In this document: one piece after another, positions 8,034-15,701 of the stretch
How the letters are laid out: each line of letters begins with the position of its first letter
Numbering within the stretch: the first letter of the stretch is position 1
Assembly (NCBI GenBank): GCA_948470005.1
Contig: CAOKNI010000003.1
Location: 3,495-67,494 of the forward strand
Reading direction: 5' to 3'
Length of the DNA stretch: 64,000 bases
Source: an uncultured Mycoplasmatota bacterium
GTDB lineage: Bacteria > Bacillota_I > Bacilli_A > RF39 > UBA660
Notes under the pieces: generated by a model
What the model was told of the DNA's origin: nothing
Seen by the model: the letters and a program-made list of their open reading frames with translations, nothing else
Database searches by the model: none
Translations under genes and position numbers: made by a program

Positions 8034-8129
8034 TATATCACCAAGATATTTATATCACAATTAACTTAATTTTTTTGTCAAACCGTGTCTTCAAAATTAA
8101 AAAAATCAAATACTTGTGTATCTAATTTT

Positions 8130-8651
8130 TCATCCAAAAAATATCGTAGTTATAATGAATGCGGCCACAATGCCCATCATATCAGCAAAAAGGCCTACTC
8201 CTAGCGAATATCTTGTTTTGGTAACCTTAATACTCCCAAAATAAAGGGCCAAAACATATATTGTAGTATCTGTGCAACCTTGTAAGGTTGAGGCAAGACG
8301 TCCAATAAAACTATCGGGACCAAAATTAATAAAAATATCATTCATGATAGCAAGTGAAGCTGTTCCTGATATTGGTCTTAAAATAGCCATTGGTAAAATA
8401 TCATATTCGATATTACACATCGTAAATATAGGTTTTAAAAATGCTAAAGCTCCCTCTAAAAATTTACTATCTAAAAATATATTAACGGCAAAAACCATAG
8501 CAATTATAGTCGGAGCAATATGAAAAACCATTACTAATCCTTCTTTAGCTCCCTTTAAGAAAGCATCATAAACTCCTACTTGTTTTTTAACACCATAAAC
8601 AATAATAGATAACACAAATATAGGAATTATTAGTTTTGATACAATATTCAT
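8130..8651 (-). CDS. spmB: spore maturation protein SpmB
   Basis: 173-residue membrane protein of the nucleoside-recognition (Gate) domain family. It has the SpmB-like segments AILRPISGTASLA and GPDSFIGRLASTLQGCTDTTIY. In Bacillus SpmA and SpmB are needed for proper core dehydration. It overlaps spmA by 4 nt and lies downstream of dacF, the same module as in spore formers. Confidence 0.92.
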   Translation of the reverse strand: MNIVSKLIIPIFVLSIIVYGVKKQVGVYDAFLKGAKEGLVMVFHIAPTIIAMVFAVNIFLDSKFLEGALAFLKPIFTMCNIEYDILPMAILRPISGTASLAIMNDIFINFGPDSFIGRLASTLQGCTDTTIYVLALYFGSIKVTKTRYSLGVGLFADMMGIVAAFIITTIFFG

Positions 8652-9229
8652 TGCCGCCTCTTCTTTCTCATAAAATAATCTAGTATTAAGCCCGAAGCGC
8701 TAGATACCATGGTTGCTAAAATACTTGTTACAATAATTTCGGTCGGGTTTTTACTACCATACATCATTCTAAGGGCAACTACTGTCGTAGGTATTATTGT
8801 TACTCCTCCTGTATTTAAAACTAAGAAAGTAATCATGGCCTCCGTTGCTGTATCCTTTTTCGGATTATCTTTTTGCAGTTCTTCCATTGCTTTTAACCCA
8901 AATGGTGTTGCCGCAGAACCAAGTCCAAGCATATTAGCCGCAATATTACTAGCAATATAACCTAAAGCTTTATGATCTTTATCTAAACTAGGAAATAATT
9001 TACTTAATATAGGATTTAAAATCCGCGAAAAAATTTTTAAAAGCCCTGCCTCTTCCGCAATTTTCATGATACCTGTCCACAAAACAATTAATGGCATCAT
9101 TTCCATAATTAAATTAACTCCACTAGAGGCATGAGTTAAAATACCATTATTAATCGTATCAATATTACCTGTTACCAAAGAATATATTATTGCAATAAGT
9201 ATTAGGGCCGCCCAAATAACATTTACCAT
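8648..9229 (-). CDS. spmA: spore maturation protein SpmA
   Basis: 193-residue membrane protein with SpmA-type segments (LWTGIMKIAEEAGL, ANMLGLGSAATPFGLKAME, FLVLNTGGVTIIPTT). It is coupled to dacF (7-nt overlap) and spmB (4-nt overlap), giving dacF-spmA-spmB as one operon. Confidence 0.93.
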   Translation of the reverse strand: MVNVIWAALILIAIIYSLVTGNIDTINNGILTHASSGVNLIMEMMPLIVLWTGIMKIAEEAGLLKIFSRILNPILSKLFPSLDKDHKALGYIASNIAANMLGLGSAATPFGLKAMEELQKDNPKKDTATEAMITFLVLNTGGVTIIPTTVVALRMMYGSKNPTEIIVTSILATMVSSASGLILDYFMRKKRRQ

Positions 9230-10311
9230 GATTTAAACCACCTAATTATTTTAGCCCACAAGCTTTCCTTTGGTTTATTTATTTCACTTATTCTTTTCTT
9301 CACATAAATAGCTTCTGTATGAAGCAAAGTATCTTTAAGCATTACTTTTACTTCACCGATTTTCATATCATCATAAACTTTATCATATTTATATAATGTT
9401 ATATTAAGTTTTAAATCTTTTTCTTCTTCTTTTTTAACCAACGCATAGTAATCATTTCTTACATAAAAATCTATATCTTTATAATAATTATCGTTAATTT
9501 TAAAATTATTTTTATCAATTGCCATTATCGCATTATATTTAGCAAAATAAGTTTCATATAAATTCATATGGTCATTAAAATCATCCGGGTCATTAAGCGT
9601 TACGACAACTAAATTTTTATTATCTTTACTAGCAGTTGTAACTAAAGTACGTCTTGCCGCATCCGTGTAACCAGTTTTCCCTCCTGTTGTATAAGAATAC
9701 ATATCATAAAGTTTATTTTTACATTCCCAATTGTATTTTTTTAAATTACTTTCTGCTTGATAATGCTTCGTACCAAAAATCTTTTTAAAAGTTTCATTTT
9801 GCATAGCAATTTTTGTTAAAAGAGCCATATCATAAGCAGTTGATTTATTTCCAACCCCATTATTATCAAGCCCATGAGCATTAACAAAATTAGTATTTTT
9901 CATGCCAATAGTTTTGGCATAATCATTCATTAAATACACAAAGTTTTCCATCGAACCTGCAACCGCATTGGCGATACTTACAGCCGCATCATTCCCGCTT
10001 CGAAGCATAAGGCCATAAAGCAAATCACGAAGTTTTATTTCTTCACCTACTTCTAAATAAATACTAGAACCATATGCCGCCAAAACATCTTCATCTACCA
10101 CTACTGTTTTATCTAAATCACTATACATAATTGTAACTAAACAAGTCATAATTTTTGTGATGGAAGCAATAAGACGTGGTTCATCACCATTAATATTATA
10201 TAATACTCGCCCACTATTTAAATCCATTACTACTGCTTTATCAGCACTAATTGCAAATATTTTTAAAGGTGCTATTATAAAACACAAAATTAGAACTAAA
10301 ATCTTTTTCAC
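9223..10311 (-). CDS. dacF: D-alanyl-D-alanine carboxypeptidase, DacF/DacB type
   Basis: 362 residues with a signal peptide (1-20). Active-site motifs of serine DD-peptidases are all present: SITK at 50-53, SGN near 110, KTG near 214. It trims peptidoglycan pentapeptides; together with spmAB it matches the spore cortex maturation set. The C-terminus ends in an amphipathic KAIIRWFKSW-like helix that may anchor the enzyme to the membrane, as in PBP5-type proteins. Complete and apparently active. Confidence 0.93.
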   Translation of the reverse strand: MKKILVLILCFIIAPLKIFAISADKAVVMDLNSGRVLYNINGDEPRLIASITKIMTCLVTIMYSDLDKTVVVDEDVLAAYGSSIYLEVGEEIKLRDLLYGLMLRSGNDAAVSIANAVAGSMENFVYLMNDYAKTIGMKNTNFVNAHGLDNNGVGNKSTAYDMALLTKIAMQNETFKKIFGTKHYQAESNLKKYNWECKNKLYDMYSYTTGGKTGYTDAARRTLVTTASKDNKNLVVVTLNDPDDFNDHMNLYETYFAKYNAIMAIDKNNFKINDNYYKDIDFYVRNDYYALVKKEEEKDLKLNITLYKYDKVYDDMKIGEVKVMLKDTLLHTEAIYVKKRISEINKPKESLWAKIIRWFKSW

Positions 10312-10371
10312 ATTGCTTCACCCATTTAAATATATGTCAGAGCATCTCAAAAAAGAGCAAAGAAAAAACAC

Positions 10372-11026
10372 TTAGTTATCACTTAAATGTTTTTCGATTC
10401 GCGCTAAAGCCATAGTAGCATCGTGATTATTCTGCATTATTGCATCATCTATTTGTTCCACCATAAAAGGTGCTAAATAACTATCAATAAGACTCTCTAA
10501 AATAGTTATTTCCCTATTTTCTAGATTAACGCTCTAATTAATACTATCTATTCTTCTTAAAACACTTTTTAATTCCTGTAATAAAGCTTCTTTACGTTCT
10601 ACTATGCTTTTTAATTCTTCTTGCTTTTTAGTAGTTAAAACTGTATTAGCCAAAGCCCTAGCTTTAATTTTTTGTTGTTTTGTTTTAAATATTCCATAAC
10701 TCAAACCAGTTGCTCCAAAACCCGCCAAAATAGCTCCTAGTATTACTTTAAAAATAGAAATTCCTATGCTCTTACTCCAGATAGCAATAAAAACAATTAC
10801 TAAAAAAAGCATAATATTCAGCAAAAACATACCGGACGAAACTCTATCTTCCTCGTCTTCACCTTTTAAAGATATTATTTCATGATATATTCTTTTATAA
10901 TCGGTTTGGACTAATAGTATTTTTTGGTCTAACTCTTTTTTTTTGCTCTTCTAGCATTTCACTCCAAGTCTCTAAATCTTTAACTTTATTTTTTTTCGCC
11001 AAATATATTTTATAATAATTTTCCAT
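10372..11026 (-). pseudogene. broken membrane/coiled-coil protein (frameshift in A9 run plus in-frame stop)
   Basis: Reading starts at the ATG at 11026 (RBS AAGGGGATATT). At a nine-base homopolymer (T run at 10936-10944 on plus) the frame is lost. With eight bases it continues smoothly as KELDQKILLVQTDYKRIYHE into two membrane helices (near 10700-10830) and a coiled coil ending RRIDSIN. A TAG at 10534-10536 follows, but the same frame stays open for 53 more codons (SVNLENREITILESLIDS...) to a TAA at 10372. Two lesions make it a pseudogene, unless the A9 tract is phase-variable, allows slippage, or is an assembly error. Family not recognised. Confidence 0.65.
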
Positions 11027-11065
11027 AATATCCCCTTAAATTACCGCTATTATAGCACACATTAT

Positions 11066-11260
11066 TCATTCAAACAAGTCATCTACAAGCATCTCTATAT
11101 TCTTTTTTCTCCTCTTAGTTGCCTCTTTATCAACGATAATTTTAATAACATCACCCTCTTTAGCATTTCCTACTAATATTTTAGGAATTTCGATCATTTT
11201 CCCTACATCTAATTCTAAAATAGCATAATCTCCCTCAAATCTATCAAGTGTTGCTTCCAT
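11066..11260 (-). CDS. DUF3006-family small protein
   Basis: 64 residues, pattern ATLDRFEGDYAILEL...GDVIKIIVDKEAT, typical of DUF3006. In many Clostridia and Bacilli such a gene sits next to a ComEC-like metallo-beta-lactamase protein, as here (3-nt spacing). Molecular function unknown. Confidence 0.75.
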   Translation of the reverse strand: MEATLDRFEGDYAILELDVGKMIEIPKILVGNAKEGDVIKIIVDKEATKRRKKNIEMLVDDLFE

Positions 11261-11263
11261 AAT

Positions 11264-12127
11264 TTATCTCTCCGTTTCTACTAAAATAGCAACCCCATCA
11301 CTTGAAATCACTATATTACCATTTATATCAGTACGATATATATTACTTGTATATTTCTTAATTCTATCAATTACTTCTTCTTTCGGATGTCCATATTTAT
11401 TATTGGCACCCACACTTATCACTGCATATTTAGGCCTAACTTTAGCTAAAAAATTCTTGCTGCTGCTGGTATCTGAGCCATGATGCCCCACTTTTAAAAC
11501 ATCCGCTTTAACATCACTTCTAATTTCTTTTTCGCTAGTCTCTTCTGCATCACCCGTAAATAAATAACTAATATTTCCATATGTTAATTTTAAAACTATC
11601 GAATAATTATTATAACTTGTATATTTATCTTTGTTAGGTGCAACAATTAATCCTTTTAAGTCATTATCATTAATTACTTCCACACCAGCTTTACCAGTTT
11701 TAATTTTTAAACCTTTATCCTTTATAGTCTCTAATAGATTTTCATATGTTTTACTAGTTGCCACTACTCTTGGCATATAAATGCTACCTATATCAAAAGC
11801 TTTAATTACTTGGCTTAAACCTCCAATATGGTCGGCATGCGGATGAGTTCCAATCACATAATGAAGTTTCTCATAACCAAGTTTTTTAATATAAGAAATA
11901 ATATCTTCAATATTTTTAGCTTCTGCTCCATCAATTAACATCGCTTGCTTATTAGGAAGTTCAATAAATATCGCATCAGCCTGTCCTACATCTAAAAAGT
12001 GAACTTTCAGAATAGCTTCATTATCATTAATAAATTCTTTCTTATCTAAAATATCTGATTTTGAAAAATTAAAACTACATCCCGAAAGCAACAATATACT
12101 TAATATTAATACTACTAACTTCTTCAT
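11264..12127 (-). CDS. ComEC-like metallo-beta-lactamase lipoprotein
   Basis: 287 residues. Lipoprotein signal with lipobox LLSGC (Cys at about 17). The metallo-beta-lactamase motif HPHADHIGGL is near residue 93, with later GDAEE and GHHGSDTSS motifs, so the zinc ligands look complete. It corresponds to the extracellular hydrolase part of ComEC/Rec2 without the DNA channel. Likely a surface nuclease or phosphodiesterase; substrate unknown. Forms a pair with the DUF3006 gene. Confidence 0.85.
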   Translation of the reverse strand: MKKLVVLILSILLLSGCSFNFSKSDILDKKEFINDNEAILKVHFLDVGQADAIFIELPNKQAMLIDGAEAKNIEDIISYIKKLGYEKLHYVIGTHPHADHIGGLSQVIKAFDIGSIYMPRVVATSKTYENLLETIKDKGLKIKTGKAGVEVINDNDLKGLIVAPNKDKYTSYNNYSIVLKLTYGNISYLFTGDAEETSEKEIRSDVKADVLKVGHHGSDTSSSKNFLAKVRPKYAVISVGANNKYGHPKEEVIDRIKKYTSNIYRTDINGNIVISSDGVAILVETER

Positions 12128-12205
12128 AACACTCTACCTAATAATATTATAGTAAACTTCAAAATAAAGAACAATTAATAATCATCTAATTTACGTAAAG
12201 CAAAA

Positions 12206-12228
12206 GAGATAGAAATTAATTCTATCTC
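12206..12228 (-). terminator. terminator after surface-protein remnant
   Basis: Perfect hairpin GAGATAGAA / TTCTATCTC with loop of 5 and TTTTG on the minus-strand side. The region between here and the remnant (12229-12308) is similar to 46900-46972 downstream of the intact homologue (shared ATATGAAAGATAAGCTA), so the whole cassette end is duplicated. Confidence 0.6.
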
Positions 12229-12308
12229 AAGCTATATAATGAGCTATAAAAGAATAGCTTTCCTTGCCCACATATGAAAGATAAGCTACGAAAGCAAGAT
12301 ATTAAATT

Positions 12309-12793
12309 TTAATTTACTACAAATAGGTCAGTACCTGTTCCTGAGCCAGTAATTGCAACATCAACACGAAGATTTATTACTGGTTTCTCTGTATCTCTTA
12401 TAACATCAAAATATAAATAACACCTTGTTTTTTCTGTTATTGATACTACTGATATTGTTTTTGTATCCATATTATAATTTACTGCTATAGCTTCGTTCTC
12501 TTAAAATCTATCACCCTTTAGTGTTGCACAATAACTTTCACTACTAAATGTATAACCACTTGTTGGTATGATGTCTACTTGCCACTTTCATTTTATTGAT
12601 ATATTGCTATCATGTTTAAATCGGGTACTGTATAATTTATTGTCCCATTTACTAATGGTATACTCTGGGTTAATTTATACTTAACAAAACTTCTGGCAAA
12701 TATTAAGACGGATATTATGGATATAATTGCAATAATTCCTATTGCTATTTTCTTTTTATTATCTTTCTTCAATATCTCTATTTTCATAAACAT
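12309..12793 (-). pseudogene. remnant of surface protein homologous to 46973-48301
   Basis: The first 66 codons are intact and nearly identical to the start of the gene at 46973-48301 (KKIAIG, membrane helix, YKLTQSIPL, NGTINYTVPDLNMIAIYQ). Then come a TAA, a frameshift, a readable stretch IPTSGYTFSSESYCATLKG, another stop, NYNMDTKTISVV...KTRCYLYFD, and finally a jump to the family C-terminus KPVINLRVDVAITGSGTG. About 300 central residues are missing. So this is a decayed copy with an internal deletion. Its promoter (see 12818-12846) and the divergent regulator are still intact. Confidence 0.85.
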
Positions 12794-12817
12794 TCCTCCA
12801 AAATATGCTAGCCAATT

Positions 12818-12846
12818 ATATTAGAATTTTTTGGTTTATATTGAAA
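12818..12846 (-). promoter_or_regulatory. promoter of the surface-protein remnant
   Basis: Minus-strand TTTCAA (12846-12841), 17-bp spacer, TAATAT (12823-12818). The same elements and most of the surrounding 80 bp recur at 48333-48361 before the intact homologue, including GGCTAGCATAT just downstream of the -10. Confidence 0.6.
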
Positions 12847-12948
12847 TTATAATATCTACTATAATAAAACTAAAGAAAAAATATTTCTATTTTGGCAATT
12901 CAAAAACTATAAGTTTAAGTTATGAGAAAATTATACTGGTGATATTAA

Positions 12949-13404
12949 ATGAATTATGGCGAAAAAATGAAGGAAATAAGAAGCGAAAGTAATAGCTTAC
13001 AAAAAGATATAGCTAAAGTATTAAACATATCCATATACACTTATAGCCACTATGAAACAAAAGATGCAATTATCCTTATTAAACATTTAATAAATTTTTG
13101 TAATTATTTTAAAAACTCACTAGATTACATATTAAGCCTATCAAATGAAAAGGAATATTCTAATATAACTAAAGAAACAAATCTAAAAGTAGCTGGGCAA
13201 AGACTAAAAACCTTTCGAAAAGAGCAGAAAATCACTCAAAATAGATTAGCCAAAGAATTAAATACTACTCCAGGTGTAATTGCTAATTATGAACGTGGTA
13301 GAACTCTTATAGCTACACCCTTTTTATATACTATATGTTTAAAATATAATGTATCCGCAGATTACTTAATTGGTAGAATTGATAATCCTAAATATTTAAA
13401 ATAA
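12949..13404 (+). CDS. double-HTH XRE-family regulator (paired with surface remnant)
   Basis: 151 residues with two HTH-XRE domains, at about 5-60 and 82-140; the second ends KYNVSADYLIGRID, a typical Xre C-cap. The first HTH is diverged (ETKDAIILIK). It is a clear paralogue of 48465-48920 (same length; shared ATPFLYTIC and NPKYLK/TPKYLK ends). Both are divergent from a surface-protein gene and share its upstream region, so local control of that gene is likely. RBS GGTGA, spacing 7. It is followed directly by toxin-like cassette B, whose small-RNA promoter begins 2 nt after the stop. Confidence 0.88.
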   Translation: MNYGEKMKEIRSESNSLQKDIAKVLNISIYTYSHYETKDAIILIKHLINFCNYFKNSLDYILSLSNEKEYSNITKETNLKVAGQRLKTFRKEQKITQNRLAKELNTTPGVIANYERGRTLIATPFLYTICLKYNVSADYLIGRIDNPKYLK

Positions 13405-13405
13405 C

Positions 13406-13434
13406 TTTACATTTTCTCAAAAATATATTATCAT
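13406..13434 (+). promoter_or_regulatory. promoter of small RNA, cassette B
   Basis: TTTACA (13406-13411), 17-bp spacer, TATCAT (13429-13434), matching cassette A in both boxes and in spacer length. Confidence 0.6.
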
Positions 13435-13440
13435 TAATTT

Positions 13441-13504
13441 AAGCGAGACACTTATAGTGCTTGCCGTTCTTTGGAACATCATTCTTTTGAATGATGTTTT
13501 ATTT
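13441..13504 (+). ncRNA. putative antisense RNA of type I TA-like cassette B
   Basis: Predicted RNA of about 64 nt. It begins AAGCGAGACAC, has a small hairpin (CACT / AGTG), and ends with a 10-bp perfect stem AACATCATTC / GAATGATGTT (13475-13498) plus T-rich tail. It is convergent with the peptide gene at 13531-13599. Start, promoter and 3' hairpin position parallel cassette A, although the terminator sequences differ completely. That pattern suggests function rather than recent copying. Confidence 0.5.
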
Positions 13505-13530
13505 TACCAAACCCCCTAAAGGTATCTAAT

Positions 13531-13599
13531 CTAATTTAAGATTATATGTAAAATAATAATCACTAAAAGTACAAGAATTAAAATATTCTTTTTCTTCAT
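13531..13599 (-). CDS. 22-aa hydrophobic peptide, Fst-like toxin candidate (cassette B)
   Basis: 22 codons starting MKKKNILIL, one hydrophobic helix with a single His, ending Asn. RBS AGGTGGTGG before the ATG at 13599. Same plan as the 23-residue peptide of cassette A: Lys-rich start, aliphatic helix, no tail. Upstream are a conserved promoter (TTGCAT-17-TATATT on minus) and the shared ~60-bp segment at 13700-13762. A membrane-acting toxin of a type I system is the leading inference; a signalling or regulatory membrane peptide is an alternative. Confidence 0.6.
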   Translation of the reverse strand: MKKKNILILVLLVIIILHIILN

Positions 13600-13699
13600 A
13601 GCGACCACCACCTATTTTTCTATTAAGTGGCAAGACTATTTGCGTCTCGCCCATTAAATATAGCAAGGAAACTTTTAAAATGCAAGCAAAAACTGACTC

Positions 13700-13762
13700 C
13701 AGGTATACAAAAGTAGATATTTTCGCCATATATCGACAAAGCTTCGGATAATTCGAGTTTTA
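13700..13762. promoter_or_regulatory. shared ~60-bp operator segment, copy B
   Basis: Matches copies A (894-956) and C (59599-59661). Half-sites TCGCCA (13723-13728) and TCGACA (13733-13738), 10 bp apart, followed by GCTTCGGATAATTCGAG. Two base changes in the TTCGTATAA part relative to A and C. Confidence 0.6.
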
Positions 13763-13770
13763 AATGAGTC

Positions 13771-13797
13771 AAAAAAAAAACAAGTGATTATTCACTT
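13771..13797 (-). terminator. terminator of lipoprotein gene
   Basis: Hairpin AAGTGA / TCACTT with ten T on the minus-strand side (A run at 13771-13780). It overlaps the stop codon of 13796-14338. Confidence 0.75.
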
Positions 13798-14338
13798 ATT
13801 CTTGGTCATAATTATAAACTCCGTGTAATTTTTCTAATACTTCATCACTTGGTTGTTCTACTTGCCATTTACCATCAACTTTTACAGTTTTCATAACAAT
13901 TGTATAAGAAATAGTATCATTTATTTTTTTCATTTCTTCTAGCTTATAATCTAAATATTTACTAGCACTATAACTACCATTATCTAAAAATTCATCTTGA
14001 TGTTCATTTAAATATAAATTAGCATTTTTCTGAGCTTTATATAAATCATAAACTGTAATTTTAACAGTAACCTTCGCTGTATCACCATCATAATCTTCAT
14101 TTTCAATTGTATACATTATATCTTTATATTGTCTTTTAAGAGTTTCCTTATAAGTTTCTTTTTGCTTATCACTTAAATCTTCCTTAGCCACTAATTCATC
14201 AATTGAAGCTAAGACATTATCCGTTAACCCTTTATAATCATTAAGATATTTTTCTACTGCATCCGCGGCCTTATCATTAGTACAAGCACATCCTACTGCC
14301 ATAAATAAACAAGTTATAAAAATAATTATTTTTTTCAT
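13796..14338 (-). CDS. uncharacterised lipoprotein
   Basis: 180 residues from the ATG at 14338 (RBS AAGGAATGG). Signal peptide with lipobox AVGC, then a helical, acidic domain: KYLNDYKGLTDNV at the start and YTIVMKTVKVDGKWQVEQPSDEVL at the end. The final part resembles the pattern of small DUF4878/NTF2-like lipoproteins, in which a Trp-containing strand follows an expressed basic loop, but this is not firm. Function unknown; surface-exposed on the membrane. Confidence 0.7.
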   Translation of the reverse strand: MKKIIIFITCLFMAVGCACTNDKAADAVEKYLNDYKGLTDNVLASIDELVAKEDLSDKQKETYKETLKRQYKDIMYTIENEDYDGDTAKVTVKITVYDLYKAQKNANLYLNEHQDEFLDNGSYSASKYLDYKLEEMKKINDTISYTIVMKTVKVDGKWQVEQPSDEVLEKLHGVYNYDQE

Positions 14339-14439
14339 TTTCACCATTCCTTGTTTTTATTATGGTGATTATTTGCTTTATTATACAAAAAATGTTTTTT
14401 TCCTATTTAAAATGTAGTATAATATATTTAGGTGATAAA

Positions 14440-14757
14440 ATGGAAACATGGTTACAATACATTATAATTGGTATTGTTTTAGTTATTATTTATTTAATAG
14501 TTTTAAAATTATCCAAAAAAGATTTTAGAATAGAAGCTAACAAACTTATAAGCTACTTAGGCGGTAAAGATAATATTGTTAGTGCAGAATGCAATATGAG
14601 TAGATTTAAAGTTATTTTAAAAAACATCAGTTTAGTTAATAAAGATGCCATTGAAAAACTTGGTGCTAAAGGTATAGTTGAAATAGATAACCAGCTTAAA
14701 ATAATTTTTGGTCGCGATGCTCATCAATTAAAACGTTATATTGATGATATAATATAG
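14440..14757 (+). CDS. membrane-anchored PTS EIIB-like domain, catalytic Cys displaced
   Basis: 105 residues: one membrane helix (about 5-24), then a glucose-type EIIB fold: ANKLISYLGGKDNIVSAECNMSRFKV, then LGAKGIVEIDNQLKIIFG. In true EIIB the phospho-Cys sits three residues before the conserved Arg (CxTR). Here the Cys lies one residue earlier (CNMSR), with Asn at the catalytic position. No EIIC or EIIA is nearby, so a sensory or structural role is more likely than sugar phosphotransfer. Start chosen at 14440 because of the GGTGATAAA site just upstream. Confidence 0.65.
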   Translation: METWLQYIIIGIVLVIIYLIVLKLSKKDFRIEANKLISYLGGKDNIVSAECNMSRFKVILKNISLVNKDAIEKLGAKGIVEIDNQLKIIFGRDAHQLKRYIDDII

Positions 14758-14766
14758 GAGATTTTT

Positions 14767-15042
14767 ATGACAAATGTAGAAAAAGTTATTACAAGTGCTA
14801 TTTATAGCCTTAAGGAACGTCTATTTAATATGACGGACATATTTTTAGTTGTAGGCAGTTACTGCACTATACATGGCTATCAAATTACAATGGAACAAAT
14901 ATGTGATGCGGCAGATAAATTAGGTGAAGCTGGCATAATCGAACATACCGCCACTCCTGATGGATTAGGCGCACTTAAATTATCCGAAAAAGCTATTGCT
15001 AACATCATGGAAAATCCTGATTTAATTTCTCATGGGCGCTAG
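14767..15042 (+). CDS. small uncharacterised protein
   Basis: 91 residues, soluble, compact alpha/beta pattern (MTDIFLVVGSYCTIHGYQIT, then ADKLGEAGIIEHTATPDGLGALKLS). The last part could form a winged-helix-like wing, but no family is recognised. RBS TAGGAG. Nine nt after the EIIB-like gene and followed by a terminator, so the two form an operon. Confidence 0.65.
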   Translation: MTNVEKVITSAIYSLKERLFNMTDIFLVVGSYCTIHGYQITMEQICDAADKLGEAGIIEHTATPDGLGALKLSEKAIANIMENPDLISHGR

Positions 15043-15064
15043 ACTTCATTACGAAGTCTTTTTT
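15042..15064 (+). terminator. terminator of the EIIB-like operon
   Basis: GACTTC-ATTAC-GAAGTC followed by seven T. Confidence 0.8.
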
Positions 15065-15167
15065 ATTTTAATTATATCTGTAATAAAAAACGACACATAA
15101 CTAAATTTTTTATGCATAGTTATATGTCTAAAATCATAATATCTTTTTACATTCTTATTAATAATTA

Positions 15168-15701
15168 TTAAATATTTATCCAGTATCTTTTTATTACATT
15201 ACCTTTAGGGCATGTAACTATATTTTCTAAAACTCCCCCACAATTTTCAATTACTTTACTACTACCCATATTTTTAATATTACAAGTTATTAAAACTTTA
15301 GAAATTCCTAGATTTTTAGCTTCTTTTAAACCCAGTTTTAATCCTTCTGTTCCATAACCTTTAAGCCTCGCACTAGGTCTTATTGAATAGCCGATATGTC
15401 CGCCATAATTCAACAAATATTCTGTTAAATCATGTCTCAAATTAAACATACCTACTACTTTTTCTTTTTCATCTTTTAAAATATAGGTGGATGCTGGAAC
15501 TCTATTAGGCAATAAATCTTTCCCTGTACTTTCATTATTAATTTTTAATAACCAAGCATCAAAATCAGCAAACTTCTCTAAAGAAGCCATTCCTGCATAT
15601 TGCCAAAGCGTTCCTTTATCCGCTTCCTTTATTTCTTCCAGCATTACTTTAATTCCTTCTTTATCATCACTTGTTACTTTAACTAACTTTAAATTATTCA
15701 T
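15168..15701 (-). CDS. GNAT-family acetyltransferase
   Basis: 177 residues with the GNAT acetyl-CoA loop in diverged form (IRPSARLKGYGTEGLKLGLKEA, where R/Q-x-x-G-x-G/A is expected) and the preceding strand GGHIGYSIRP. The C-terminal strand VLITCNIKNMGSSKVIENCGG is typical of RimJ/RimL-like enzymes. Substrate unknown. Overlaps truB by 4 nt, so it is probably the last gene of the infB-rbfA-truB operon. Confidence 0.88.
   Translation of the reverse strand: MNNLKLVKVTSDDKEGIKVMLEEIKEADKGTLWQYAGMASLEKFADFDAWLLKINNESTGKDLLPNRVPASTYILKDEKEKVVGMFNLRHDLTEYLLNYGGHIGYSIRPSARLKGYGTEGLKLGLKEAKNLGISKVLITCNIKNMGSSKVIENCGGVLENIVTCPKGNVIKRYWINI

Noticed and set aside
13526..13729. A 67-codon ORF over cassette B
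   Set aside because: It is in a different frame from the conserved hydrophobic 22-mer and runs through the promoter region.
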